Shown: positions 52,427 through 60,783 of the stretch, piece after piece
How the letters are laid out: each line of letters starts with the position of its first letter
Position numbering within the stretch: the first letter of the stretch is position 1
Source: Vibrio owensii CAIM 1854 = LMG 25443
Lineage (GTDB): Bacteria > Pseudomonadota > Gammaproteobacteria > Enterobacterales > Vibrionaceae
DNA: 64,000 nucleotides
Direction: 5' to 3'
Assembly: GCF_000817815.1 (NCBI RefSeq)
Contig: NZ_JPRD01000015.1
Span: 124,001 to 188,000, forward strand
Notes under the pieces: model-generated
Told to the model about the DNA's origin: nothing
Database searches by the model: none
What the model saw: the letters and a program-made list of their open reading frames with translations, nothing else
Made by a program: the position numbers and the translations under genes

Positions 52427-53302
52427 ATGAGCTTGGATAGTTCAACTGCAGAAGTAGCAGCACAAGAACAAACTTCATCAGAAAACATGGCACCAGGAGC
52501 CGTTGACAATACAATCGCTCCGTCTAATGCGGAGGATTCAAAACCTGAAGAGAAAGCCTCGAAAAAAGTACAGGCATCTAAGTCGTCCACGACATCAGAA
52601 TCAAAACAAGCAACACGAGTAAGAAACAGCAATAACGCAAGTCGTCGTCTTGGTGATAAGTTTGCAAAGCGAAGTCGTCGTGTGGATGACGGCCGTAAGC
52701 GAGAATTCCCAACAATCAAGCACACACTCAAAGTTGAATCGACAGCAATGATTAGCCTGCTTCAAAAGAACATTTCAGTATGGGCTGGTGCAGCAGCGCA
52801 ACATGTACCAATGATGCAGTTATCAAATCGTGATCCCGAGACGCGTAAGTTAATCGAAGGTTTCCATGCTGAAGTTAAGAAGAACGCAGACGCTTTTCTC
52901 TCAGATATCAATACTGAGATAGATATGCTTCTTGAGAATAACTCAGATTTAAAACGCAGATTTGAAAGTACAGAAGCAGGAACAGCTGGTGAGTTTTCGG
53001 TTTCATTTATGCACGCATACTTCTGGGGTTACATTTCAATTATTGAAGATGCAGATAAAACCTGCGCTAAGATCGAGCGAGTTGGTCTGTGTGGTGTTGA
53101 TATGGAGCAGGTAGATAATTATAACCGAGAAATCACACGCTTCGTGTCTAACACCTTCAGAGTGCTAGACTACATTTCGAAAATGAAGCGCACAAATCGA
53201 CGCAACAACAAAAAGCCTTTCGATGTATCCCAATTCAATACAATCCTAAACAATTACCGTAAACAGATTGATCACGAGTCGGAAGAAGAAGTAACGAACT
53301 AA
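52427..53302 (+). CDS. Conserved-type transfer-region protein, possibly relaxosome accessory
   Basis: A 291-residue protein; ATG 52427 follows GGAG by 8 bases. The first 85 residues are Ser/Ala/Glu/Lys-rich and end in a basic stretch (RRLGDKFAKRSRRVDDGRKR). The rest is helical, with a motif-poor fold ending in RTNRRNNKKPFDV. It faintly recalls the DUF1845-like proteins of integrative elements (a helical domain with a D...K...GL/VD...R spacing). Its position, 15 bases before traI, suggests a relaxosome or coupling role. The function is not recognised. Confidence 0.45.
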   Translation: MSLDSSTAEVAAQEQTSSENMAPGAVDNTIAPSNAEDSKPEEKASKKVQASKSSTTSESKQATRVRNSNNASRRLGDKFAKRSRRVDDGRKREFPTIKHTLKVESTAMISLLQKNISVWAGAAAQHVPMMQLSNRDPETRKLIEGFHAEVKKNADAFLSDINTEIDMLLENNSDLKRRFESTEAGTAGEFSVSFMHAYFWGYISIIEDADKTCAKIERVGLCGVDMEQVDNYNREITRFVSNTFRVLDYISKMKRTNRRNNKKPFDVSQFNTILNNYRKQIDHESEEEVTN

Positions 53303-53317
53303 GAGTGAACTTCGTTA

Positions 53318-56300
53318 ATGAATAAACGAATTGACGTAAATGTGTTTAACCCGAATGTGAATGATGAATTGACCCTGTCAGATGATCACCTACACGAGCG
53401 TACAATAGAGCGTGTAGGTATTGAGTCGAAAAGCTGTCTTGATGTAATGGATACTGATGAAATGCAAAAGTATCTAAAGGCTTTAAGAGCTACAGCAGGA
53501 AGCCCAGAAGATCAGGAACTCGAGAAGCGTCAACAAAGATGGTTAGCGAGTAACGCCGCGGCAGGTAAGCAACAACGTCAATTATCGCACCGGGAATTAC
53601 ATAACGCTCTAACAGGAAAACCTAATACCACTCTGAATAGCCAGAGTGGTATTGGGCTATTAGGAGCATTGAAAAAAATAGTCCGCATCGGTGCTAAGAA
53701 AAATGACAAACCAGTATCTAAGACAAAAGAAATAGTATTGGCAAAAGAATGGCGTCGAACAGAGATGCCTCTACCTGGGTTGGGTGAAACTATCCGTAAA
53801 GTAGAACGAGATAAAATCTACAATTTCGACACTCTTTACCGACAAGTAATATTCAACTTTGCTGATCAGGTTGGTCAACTTCCTGCGTCAGAGTCACATC
53901 ACCATAATTGGCCGGGTGGTTTACTGAAGCACTCTCTTGAGGTTGCGGACATGTCGTTTCAATTTGCTAAGTCGCAAGATATCGAAGCTATAGGCCTTAA
54001 CGACATTGAAGCTCAACGTCGAGGTCCTTGGCAATACGCTGCGTTTGTGATTGGTCTTCTACATGATGTTGGTAAGTCAATTACTGATATGAATGTACAC
54101 GGCATAAAGACTGACGGTTCGACAGTTAGGTGGAACCCTTCACTAACGACCTTAAATCAGTTTTTGAAGGAGCAGGAATGTGAGCGTTACTTCGTAGATA
54201 TGAATCCTACTACCCGTTATGTAGATGGTTCTGGACGTTTCAAAAGACATGAGGGTATGGCTAGCGTAATGCTGGAGCGAATCCTAACTCCAGAGGCAAT
54301 TCATTTTATAACGAGTTCACCAGATGCTGGATTCGGTTTGTGGGAACAGATTACGTCAATCTTAAGTGGTAAATCAGGCCATCACTATCTCGAGAGTTCC
54401 CTGAAACAAGCAGAACAGCTTTCAGTGTACCGTAGCTTCACTAAGGCACGTAGTACATTCCACCTTAAAGACCGTCGCCGTTCTGTAGCTGAAGTGTATA
54501 TCGAGCAACTACACCGTATGCGTAAAGAGCAAACTTTCCTTAAGCATGTATTTAACATCGGTGGTTCGATATTCATTCGATACCCTGAAGGTCTTAACAT
54601 GATCCAACGTGAGTTGCGGGAATCTCCAGTCGAGGGGGCTTTCATGGGTAATTATACTCCTAATGAAATCCTGAAGTTTCTGGAAAGCGCCGCTTACATC
54701 AAGCGAGCAAATGAAGACCGTTCAATCGTTAAGATTCTGAAGACTAAGTTCAATACGAACAAAAAGAACTCTCGCACCTATGAGCCAGATGGAGGTTCGT
54801 TTACAGCAGTCATGCTGGAGCACCCCACTCTACTGTTTGGTAACGACAAGATCCCAGATGCTATTACTGCGATTGTTTATATATCCGAGCAGAAAGCTAT
54901 TGAGTTCTTCAGTGAGTCCGAATGCCAGGAATACGTTGAAGACCAAAGCAAGGTATCAGAGAAGAAACACAAATCGCATAAAGGCGATATCGCGGTCATG
55001 CTTGATGCTGAGAATAAGTGGAATATCGTATCTCATAATGTCGTAGAACCTGAGGAAGTAGAGGTAAACGGTGAGCGTATCAAGTCTATTGCCGGCAAGT
55101 CCCAAGAAGTAGAATTGGATGATGATGGTAAGGTTAAATCAAAAACTGGCGGTAAACCATCTAAGAAGCATTCTGAAGCCAAAGGCAGTAAAGATGCCGA
55201 GAATGGTGGTAAAGCGTCTGAGAATGCCAAAGAGAAGGTCAGTGGTGGTAATGCAGAGTCAAATGGTGGTTCAAAACCTTCTAAGGACAATGTCGCTCCA
55301 TCCAAACCTACTAGCGGAGACCAGGAACAATCAGCTAAGCCTAAACGACGGCTAAGTCGCTTACATCAACAACACGCGCCTAAGGTTACAGCTGAGATGA
55401 TTGATGAGCCACCTACTGTTCTTAAAGGTTCTGGCGAAATCAAAACACACGTATCGAAGGATACCTTATTCGATAATCCCGGCAAAGAAACTGGTGCCGG
55501 TGACGTTCCTTACTCAGAACAACTCATCTCTGCATATGCTGAATGGGCACGTATAAGCGAAAAGAATGCTGAGGCAGTTATTTCGGGAAGAATACCTGTT
55601 GTTCTATTCCAGGCTCCCTTCTTTGTGGACAAAGCTAAAGAGTTTGATGCTGACGATTGGGCTTCAAATGGTATGCACGTTGCTCGCAAGAATGACCGAA
55701 CCGTTGTACTTAAACAGTCATTTATTGATCTTGTAAAAGTACTGCTTGAAAATACTACAGCAAAGCAGGAATCCGCACTTAAGTCTAATGAAGTAGATGC
55801 ACCAAACTCGACTGTGAACTCAGATATAACCGAGGAAAACCAGGTCGTCACTCTAGAAGAAGATCCGTCTGTTCAGGTTGAGCCATTTAAAAAGTCTCAA
55901 ATAGAACCTTCTAAAAAGGTAGATAACAAATCTCAAGCCAATTTGGAACCTGAGATGTCATCAACATGTAAAACGGCTTTGCTGGCATGGGGTAAAGATA
56001 AACCTGAGAACATGGAAATGCTAAAGTCTGGTCTTATCCCTAATATATTGCTTACCTCAGGCAAACTTAAGGAACTGGGCGTTACCGTTGACCAACTTAA
56101 AGCAGAAAAACTGTTCTTAGGTATGAAAGGACGGAAGGTTCAAATTAAAACTGAGCCATTGTTTGATCGAGTAGAAGAACAGGCTTTAGATAACGAACAA
56201 AAACCGCTAAACAATGTTAGACCGCAGGATACGCAGTCACAAGTGAGTATCAGTAATGGCTCACCTTCGGCAGAGATTACTGAGAATGACAATGAGCCGC

Positions 56301-56896
56301 CTAAGTTCGATGATATCCCGCTTGAGGCTTATGGTGATGACTGGCGTGGAGAAGAAGGAGAATATGAAATGCCCCATTATTCAGACGTACCAGATGAGTT
56401 TTCGGTTCATTGCATTGATCAGAGCCTAGTACAGAAGGATTCTCCCTCGGAGCAAGGAGTGGACTTCATGGGTGAGGACGGAAACCTTACATTATCTGAG
56501 CTGGAAGAAGAAACCGAGTATGTGGATGTGTACGAGTTGACGTCACAATCAACAGTTGCTGTAACAACAGAAACTCTGTCATATCAGATTCAACTGAACA
56601 AAGCTGACATCATGTCAATGTTCCAGAGTGAGCAGAAAACAGAAATGGGCGCTTGCACGGTCCTAGTGAAAGGAATTCAGAACGGCGTAGTTATTCCATT
56701 TGTCCCTGGGGCAGAGGCTCTTGATGTGAGCTTAGAGGATTTCGTACAAGCTTCAACCGAATTCCTTGAGCACAAAATGAATAGCAACGCCTGTCCTAAG
56801 ATGAAACCAGAGCAAACTCAGCTGGTGGTTAAGACTCTATGGAGTAAGCTTCAGGTCAACGATATTTGCACTTTAGAAATTAAGCAAGGTGATTAA
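53318..56896 (+). CDS. traI: TraI, MOBH-family HD-domain relaxase (extended form)
   Basis: A 1192-residue relaxase that nicks at oriT and leads the strand into the recipient. The TraI_2 domain has the 3H motif H194-H195-H196...LLKHS and the metal-binding HD pair at H249-D250 (LLHDVGK). A low-complexity Ser/Lys/Gly/Glu region at about 590-690 separates it from two related C-terminal repeats (near 725-805, LISAYAEWARISEKNAEAVI, and 885-955, KTALLAWGKDKPENMEMLKS), like the TraI_2_C domain. It is much longer than SXT TraI (about 716) and close to the R27 form (about 1000). The dispersed 21-bp repeat lies within it at 56206. Confidence 0.92.
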   Translation: MNKRIDVNVFNPNVNDELTLSDDHLHERTIERVGIESKSCLDVMDTDEMQKYLKALRATAGSPEDQELEKRQQRWLASNAAAGKQQRQLSHRELHNALTGKPNTTLNSQSGIGLLGALKKIVRIGAKKNDKPVSKTKEIVLAKEWRRTEMPLPGLGETIRKVERDKIYNFDTLYRQVIFNFADQVGQLPASESHHHNWPGGLLKHSLEVADMSFQFAKSQDIEAIGLNDIEAQRRGPWQYAAFVIGLLHDVGKSITDMNVHGIKTDGSTVRWNPSLTTLNQFLKEQECERYFVDMNPTTRYVDGSGRFKRHEGMASVMLERILTPEAIHFITSSPDAGFGLWEQITSILSGKSGHHYLESSLKQAEQLSVYRSFTKARSTFHLKDRRRSVAEVYIEQLHRMRKEQTFLKHVFNIGGSIFIRYPEGLNMIQRELRESPVEGAFMGNYTPNEILKFLESAAYIKRANEDRSIVKILKTKFNTNKKNSRTYEPDGGSFTAVMLEHPTLLFGNDKIPDAITAIVYISEQKAIEFFSESECQEYVEDQSKVSEKKHKSHKGDIAVMLDAENKWNIVSHNVVEPEEVEVNGERIKSIAGKSQEVELDDDGKVKSKTGGKPSKKHSEAKGSKDAENGGKASENAKEKVSGGNAESNGGSKPSKDNVAPSKPTSGDQEQSAKPKRRLSRLHQQHAPKVTAEMIDEPPTVLKGSGEIKTHVSKDTLFDNPGKETGAGDVPYSEQLISAYAEWARISEKNAEAVISGRIPVVLFQAPFFVDKAKEFDADDWASNGMHVARKNDRTVVLKQSFIDLVKVLLENTTAKQESALKSNEVDAPNSTVNSDITEENQVVTLEEDPSVQVEPFKKSQIEPSKKVDNKSQANLEPEMSSTCKTALLAWGKDKPENMEMLKSGLIPNILLTSGKLKELGVTVDQLKAEKLFLGMKGRKVQIKTEPLFDRVEEQALDNEQKPLNNVRPQDTQSQVSISNGSPSAEITENDNEPPKFDDIPLEAYGDDWRGEEGEYEMPHYSDVPDEFSVHCIDQSLVQKDSPSEQGVDFMGEDGNLTLSELEEETEYVDVYELTSQSTVAVTTETLSYQIQLNKADIMSMFQSEQKTEMGACTVLVKGIQNGVVIPFVPGAEALDVSLEDFVQASTEFLEHKMNSNACPKMKPEQTQLVVKTLWSKLQVNDICTLEIKQGD
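56206..56226 (+). repeat. Dispersed 21-bp repeat, copy C, inside traI
   Basis: Identical over 21 bases to the reverse complement of 51255-51275. Here it encodes PLNNVRPQ-type residues in the linker of TraI, an unconserved place where a DNA site could be tolerated. Confidence 0.8.
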
Positions 56897-56899
56897 CCT

Positions 56900-58876
56900 A
56901 TGAATATGAGAGACATGAACTCTACTGCCGACCTATTCAGGCCAGAGCATGAGTTCTATATTGGATCTGGATATCTTGGAGCAGGTGTCTTTACAGCGAT
57001 GGCAAGTGGCGCGGTTGTTGGAAGCGCTCCTTTCCTTGTTTCGGCACTATCTATGGCTATGGGCCTAAACTGGATGCGAAAGTCATACCCTCGCATCAAA
57101 AGCAAAATGAAGCTGGTAAACAACTACTTTTACTTTGAAGATATCAATAAGATCAGGAAAAAAACGTTAAAACATGTCCTAGATGAAGATCTCGATGAAA
57201 AGGAAGTCCCAGTTTTCTTGGGTAAAGCTTTTGAATGGGGAGCAGAACACGCTTCAGATTATTGGCGTATTTCATCAATGTCTACGACAATGAACGAGCT
57301 CAACCTTCCTTATGTGTTTAAGCGTAAAGCAAAGAAGGAAACAGAACTACTTGGTGGTAAGCCGTATATTCACGGCATTGGCGAAGAGAAAGAATTCTAC
57401 GCTATGGCCTCCGCTTTCTATGCCCACACGATCATACTTGGGCTGCCGGGCACAGGTAAGACGACTTTGCTTAACCTACTCTCTACCGGAACGCTTAACC
57501 GCGGTAACTTTAATCTGATCATAGACCCCAAACCGGATACTGATTGGGAAAAGCGGATGCGAGAAGAATGCCGTATCATGGGTGTCCCTTTCTACTACTT
57601 TTCTACAGCTCACCCTTCAAAGTCAGTTCGAATCGATGTGTTGCGTGATTACGAAAAGATTACGGATATTCCTTCTCGAATTCTCGATGTTAATGGCGGC
57701 GATCCAAATGACCCATTCGTACAGTTTACATGGGGGGCTATCAACCAGGTCGTGCAGGCAATGCACTATGTAGCAATTCCGGCTCAGTTAATTAACGTAA
57801 GCCAATACTTACGTTTCCGAGAAGTAGAGCTTGCACAGAAGGTTCTAGATAAGTTTTTTGCTCATCACTTCGGTAGTGAAGACCTGTACCAATTAGAACG
57901 TAACAAGATGAAGTCCCCTATTCAGGGTGACGAGAACGGGAGTCTTGCTGCGCTAATTGAATACTACAAAGATCCTAACAAAATTGCTGACGAACAGCGT
58001 GTTAAAGCTGTTGAAGGTATCGTGTCCTTCGTAACACATGATAAAGGTCACCGAAGCAAGATGTTGGCATCAACAGAACCATTGTTCGACCAATTAACAG
58101 CTTCACCTCTTGATGTATTGTTGTCTCCAAATACTAAGAGTCTACTGAGTGACGAAGAAAATACCGCTCACACAGTAAATCTGCAGGAAATGCTTGAATC
58201 TGGTGGTTGTCTGTATATCGCGCTTAACTCAATGGCCGACTCACAGATTGCCGGTGCTATCGCTAAGCTGATCATCTCGGCTGTCGCTGCAGCAGCGTCA
58301 CGACGCTACTCGAATGAGGAAGGTGAAGGTCGTCGAGTTAGTTTATTCGTAGATGAGGCTCACGCTGCGCTCAATGAGAAGCTGATTGACATTTTAGCAG
58401 TCGGTAGGGGTGCAAAATTTGAGGTATATTTGAGTACCCAAACCGTAAATGACCTTATTGCGAAAGCTGATCAGGCTACAGCAGACAGGATACTAGGTCT
58501 GGCCTCTAACATGTTTGCTCTTAGGGTGTCAGATAAGGTTACCAAGGAGTATATTGCATCGAACTTTGGTACCGTAGATGTAACGAAAATAACGTATGCG
58601 CTGCAGGATAGAGCTGGCACCACCGATGACATGATGGGGGACGCTGCCAACGGTAGAACGGAGACTATCGATAAAGTCGAAAAAGACATGTTCCCAGCAG
58701 AAGCGCAAGGTGATATGCCAAACTTGCAATATATCGCCAGACTCCAGAACGGCCAAAAGATCAAGGGGCGCGTACCTATTTTGGTAGACGGTAAGCCAGA
58801 GAAGAACCGTAATAAATATGCCAAAAAAGCAGCTCGTATGATGAAAAGAGCAAACAAGATAAGAAAGGCGGCTTAA
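56900..58876 (+). CDS. traD: TraD, type IV coupling protein
   Basis: A 658-residue inner-membrane ATPase that delivers the relaxase-DNA complex to the secretion channel. An N-terminal membrane hairpin (about residues 25-60) is followed by a VirD4/TraG-type motor: Walker A GLPGTGKTTLL at about 181-190 and Walker B SLFVDEAHAAL at about 481-491. A positively charged tail (KKAARMMKRANKIRKAA) ends it. This is the coupling protein type paired with MOBH relaxases. It starts 3 bases after traI and ends directly at the traJ start. Confidence 0.93.
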   Translation: MNMRDMNSTADLFRPEHEFYIGSGYLGAGVFTAMASGAVVGSAPFLVSALSMAMGLNWMRKSYPRIKSKMKLVNNYFYFEDINKIRKKTLKHVLDEDLDEKEVPVFLGKAFEWGAEHASDYWRISSMSTTMNELNLPYVFKRKAKKETELLGGKPYIHGIGEEKEFYAMASAFYAHTIILGLPGTGKTTLLNLLSTGTLNRGNFNLIIDPKPDTDWEKRMREECRIMGVPFYYFSTAHPSKSVRIDVLRDYEKITDIPSRILDVNGGDPNDPFVQFTWGAINQVVQAMHYVAIPAQLINVSQYLRFREVELAQKVLDKFFAHHFGSEDLYQLERNKMKSPIQGDENGSLAALIEYYKDPNKIADEQRVKAVEGIVSFVTHDKGHRSKMLASTEPLFDQLTASPLDVLLSPNTKSLLSDEENTAHTVNLQEMLESGGCLYIALNSMADSQIAGAIAKLIISAVAAAASRRYSNEEGEGRRVSLFVDEAHAALNEKLIDILAVGRGAKFEVYLSTQTVNDLIAKADQATADRILGLASNMFALRVSDKVTKEYIASNFGTVDVTKITYALQDRAGTTDDMMGDAANGRTETIDKVEKDMFPAEAQGDMPNLQYIARLQNGQKIKGRVPILVDGKPEKNRNKYAKKAARMMKRANKIRKAA

Positions 58877-59527
58877 ATGTTAGATTGGAGCAAACAAAGG
58901 GACCAGACCCACACCCTAAAACATCGGGCAGTACTAACTCTTGTTTTGGTGGCTGTTTTATATGTGGTTTTCTTCATGAAATTGGACCGTTACGCAGTAA
59001 CGTTGAATACTGAGATAGCTGACACTGTTGAATTCGTTGGAGAACAAGACGGCAATAAAATAGTTAAGCGCTCCCAGTTATATTACCAACTCGCACAGAA
59101 ATATATTCCGGAGAAAACCGTAGAAAGCCACTCTTATGTGGAAGAGAAAACCTCAAAATGGAAACAAATCAGATGGGCATCGGCCAAGCTTTCTGATCTA
59201 GGGGATAAGCTTGAGCTGTTACTTTACCAATGCCTATTTAGATGGTCATTAATGCAGTATTGGGCTCTTACTCTTGCCCCAATAGTCGCGGCGATGGTTT
59301 TTGAGGGTTATAAAGTTCGAGAAATCAAAATGTACGAGTTTGGTATGAGCTCGGGTAAGCGTCAGGTGATCTGGTTAAAATCATTCGCGTTTCTACTGTT
59401 TATGGTTAACGTTTATATGTTTCTACCATACTCGTCGAATTTCGGTCCTTATTATCCGCCTGCGGCAGTTTTATTAAGCGGATTTGCGTTGAAGCAAATT
59501 ACGTCTCATATTACGAAAGCATTCTAG
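58877..59527 (+). CDS. traJ: TraJ-like membrane protein (DUF4400)
   Basis: A 216-residue inner-membrane protein with hydrophobic segments at about residues 18-36, 128-145, 165-182 and 188-205. In MOBH elements (R27 TraJ, SXT s043) a DUF4400 protein follows the coupling protein; R27 TraJ binds TraG (its coupling protein) and is required for transfer. The spacing here, with no gap after traD, fits. The name is by synteny and family resemblance. It should not be confused with the F-plasmid TraJ regulator. Confidence 0.75.
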   Translation: MLDWSKQRDQTHTLKHRAVLTLVLVAVLYVVFFMKLDRYAVTLNTEIADTVEFVGEQDGNKIVKRSQLYYQLAQKYIPEKTVESHSYVEEKTSKWKQIRWASAKLSDLGDKLELLLYQCLFRWSLMQYWALTLAPIVAAMVFEGYKVREIKMYEFGMSSGKRQVIWLKSFAFLLFMVNVYMFLPYSSNFGPYYPPAAVLLSGFALKQITSHITKAF

Positions 59528-59671
59528 ATAACAAGGAATAACCCTGATCTAAAGAACGGAACAGAAAATTTGCGTTCTGATCTAAAAAAGAGTTGTTTAT
59601 TACGACGCATTTTTTATAATGATCTGGAACGCATACTCAAACCCTTGATCCAAGACCTAAACACACCATAG

Positions 59672-59692
59672 TTAGGTCTCGGTCAGACCTAA
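59672..59692. repeat. 8-bp inverted repeat TTAGGTCT / AGACCTAA
   Basis: Perfect arms around CGGTC, with a further direct copy of AGACCTAA at 59653-59660. A candidate operator, or hairpin in the pilin leader. Confidence 0.5.
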
Positions 59693-59857
59693 ATTATCTT
59701 TGTAATGACCTATGGCTCCAATGCCTAAATCAGAACGCAAGTTAATCTAGGTTCGGGTATGCAAAATCACGCCGCAAAGATACCGCAACGGTATTGGCGT
59801 TTAAAACGATTTCTAAACACGAATAGATATTGGAACAGCACACAGACTTTACTCATT

Positions 59858-59902
59858 TTGCGTTAACAGTGTAATGCTTGCGTTGTGCCACTCTCTTGCG
59901 TT
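59858..59902 (+). repeat. Three direct TTGCGTT repeats upstream of the pilin gene
   Basis: Exact 7-mers at 59858-59864, 59878-59884 and 59896-59902. The last two extend to CTTGCGTTGTG. Steps of 20 and 18 bases put them on one face of the helix, as expected for an activator or repressor bound in tandem. Confidence 0.6.
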
Positions 59903-59954
59903 GTGAAGAATGGAATATCTCAAAAATCAAACTGTAAATGAAAGGAGCCAAGAA

Positions 59955-60350
59955 ATGGCAACGTTTTTCGAAAACAACTTCAACATGACTAAAGAGCAAG
60001 TGCGCACAATGATCCTCATGCTTGTCGCAACAGTTGCTATCTTCGCTGTTCGCATGGCATTTGCATCATCTGGTGGTTCAGACCTTGATGACTCTCTATC
60101 TGACATCTGGGATGAACTACAAGCACTTGCTACTGGTAACGCTGGCCGCATCTTGATGATCTGTATGATTCTAGGTGGTATCTACTTTGGTCTCGTAAAC
60201 GTAAACGGTATTGCATTTGTAATGTGTGTCGTGAGTCTACTGGTTCTAGCAAACGTTTCTGACATCATCGACGGTTCATTAACTGCATCTTACGACCTTC
60301 TACCTGCAGTGATGGCGAAGCTACCAGCTGTTCCAGCTCCAGGGCTTTAA
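59955..60350 (+). CDS. traA: TraA-type conjugative pilin precursor
   Basis: A 131-residue pilin precursor. ATG 59955 has AAAGGAG 7 bases upstream; a frame opening at 59910 lacks one. A leader with a membrane segment (MLVATVAIFAVRMAFASSGG) contains an AFA-type cleavage site, leaving a mature pilin of roughly 95 residues with two hydrophobic helices (RILMICMILGGIYFGLVNV and FVMCVVSLLVLANVSDIID), the F-pilin plan. A TrhA-like pilin directly before traL-E-K-B is the IncHI arrangement. Strong ribosome site and a dedicated promoter region fit high expression. Confidence 0.85.
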   Translation: MATFFENNFNMTKEQVRTMILMLVATVAIFAVRMAFASSGGSDLDDSLSDIWDELQALATGNAGRILMICMILGGIYFGLVNVNGIAFVMCVVSLLVLANVSDIIDGSLTASYDLLPAVMAKLPAVPAPGL

Positions 60351-60380
60351 TGTCTATTTTGATTTAATGCAGTAACCCAG

Positions 60381-60423
60381 GGTGTACAACCGACAAGATT
60401 GTGTGATCTGAAAGTTGTACACC
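60381..60423 (+). terminator. Stem-loop between pilin gene and traL (attenuator or processing site)
   Basis: GGTGTACAAC (60381-60390) pairs perfectly with GTTGTACACC (60414-60423) across a 23-nt loop and is followed by TTACTTTTTAG. It probably stops or trims most pilin transcripts, so the downstream assembly genes are made in smaller amounts. Confidence 0.6.
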
Positions 60424-60450
60424 TTACTTTTTAGTTAGGAATCATGAATT

Positions 60451-60771
60451 ATGTCGCAACCTCCAACACAGCAGTACACACTGCAAGCAAATCAGAACAT
60501 CGTTCCTTACCGAGTCAATGAACCCCAAATGGTAGGCCCTCTTAACCTCAAAGAGATAGCACCCTTAGTGTTGTTCGGTCTAATAGGAACCGCCATCGGC
60601 CAGACTAACTATTCGGTACTAGTTGGAGGCGCAATCACCATAGTCAACATGAAGTTGAGCAAGAATTTTCCACCCGGGTATCTCTATCACTACTTGTGGT
60701 ACCAGGGTTTTATACCAGCCAAAGTCACCAAATATTTTCCTGACCCCATTAAACGCAGATTTTATCAGTAA
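60451..60771 (+). CDS. traL: TraL, F-type pilus assembly membrane protein
   Basis: A 106-residue protein with the TraL plan: a polar N-terminus (VPYRVNEPQMVGPLNLKEIA), a hydrophobic hairpin (PLVLFGLIGTAIG, YSVLVGGAITIVNM) and a C-terminus with PPGYLYHYLWYQGFIP and then FPDPIKRRFYQ. It corresponds to VirB3 in T-type systems and sits in the inner membrane. First of traL-E-K-B, 13 bases ahead of traE. Confidence 0.92.
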   Translation: MSQPPTQQYTLQANQNIVPYRVNEPQMVGPLNLKEIAPLVLFGLIGTAIGQTNYSVLVGGAITIVNMKLSKNFPPGYLYHYLWYQGFIPAKVTKYFPDPIKRRFYQ

Positions 60772-60783
60772 CTAGGAACCGTT

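Larger units (their letters stand above)
59528..59954 (+). promoter_or_regulatory. Pilin gene control region with several repeat families
   Basis: 427 bases without a gene. It contains TGATCTAA at 59545 and 59578; AGACCTAA at 59653-59660 and 59685-59692, with its inverse TTAGGTCT at 59672-59679; GCGTTCTGAT (59572-59581) facing ATCAGAACGC (59729-59738); and three TTGCGTT copies at 59858, 59878 and 59896. The ATG at 59955 is preceded by AAAGGAG. The number of repeated motifs points to a heavily controlled promoter. Confidence 0.6.

Noticed and set aside
54385..55851. Minus-strand frames of 86-113 codons opposite traI
   Set aside because: Antisense to the relaxase; the composition mirrors its low-complexity region and no start signals are present.
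58471..58857. A 128-codon minus-strand frame
   Set aside because: It is antisense to the conserved end of TraD.
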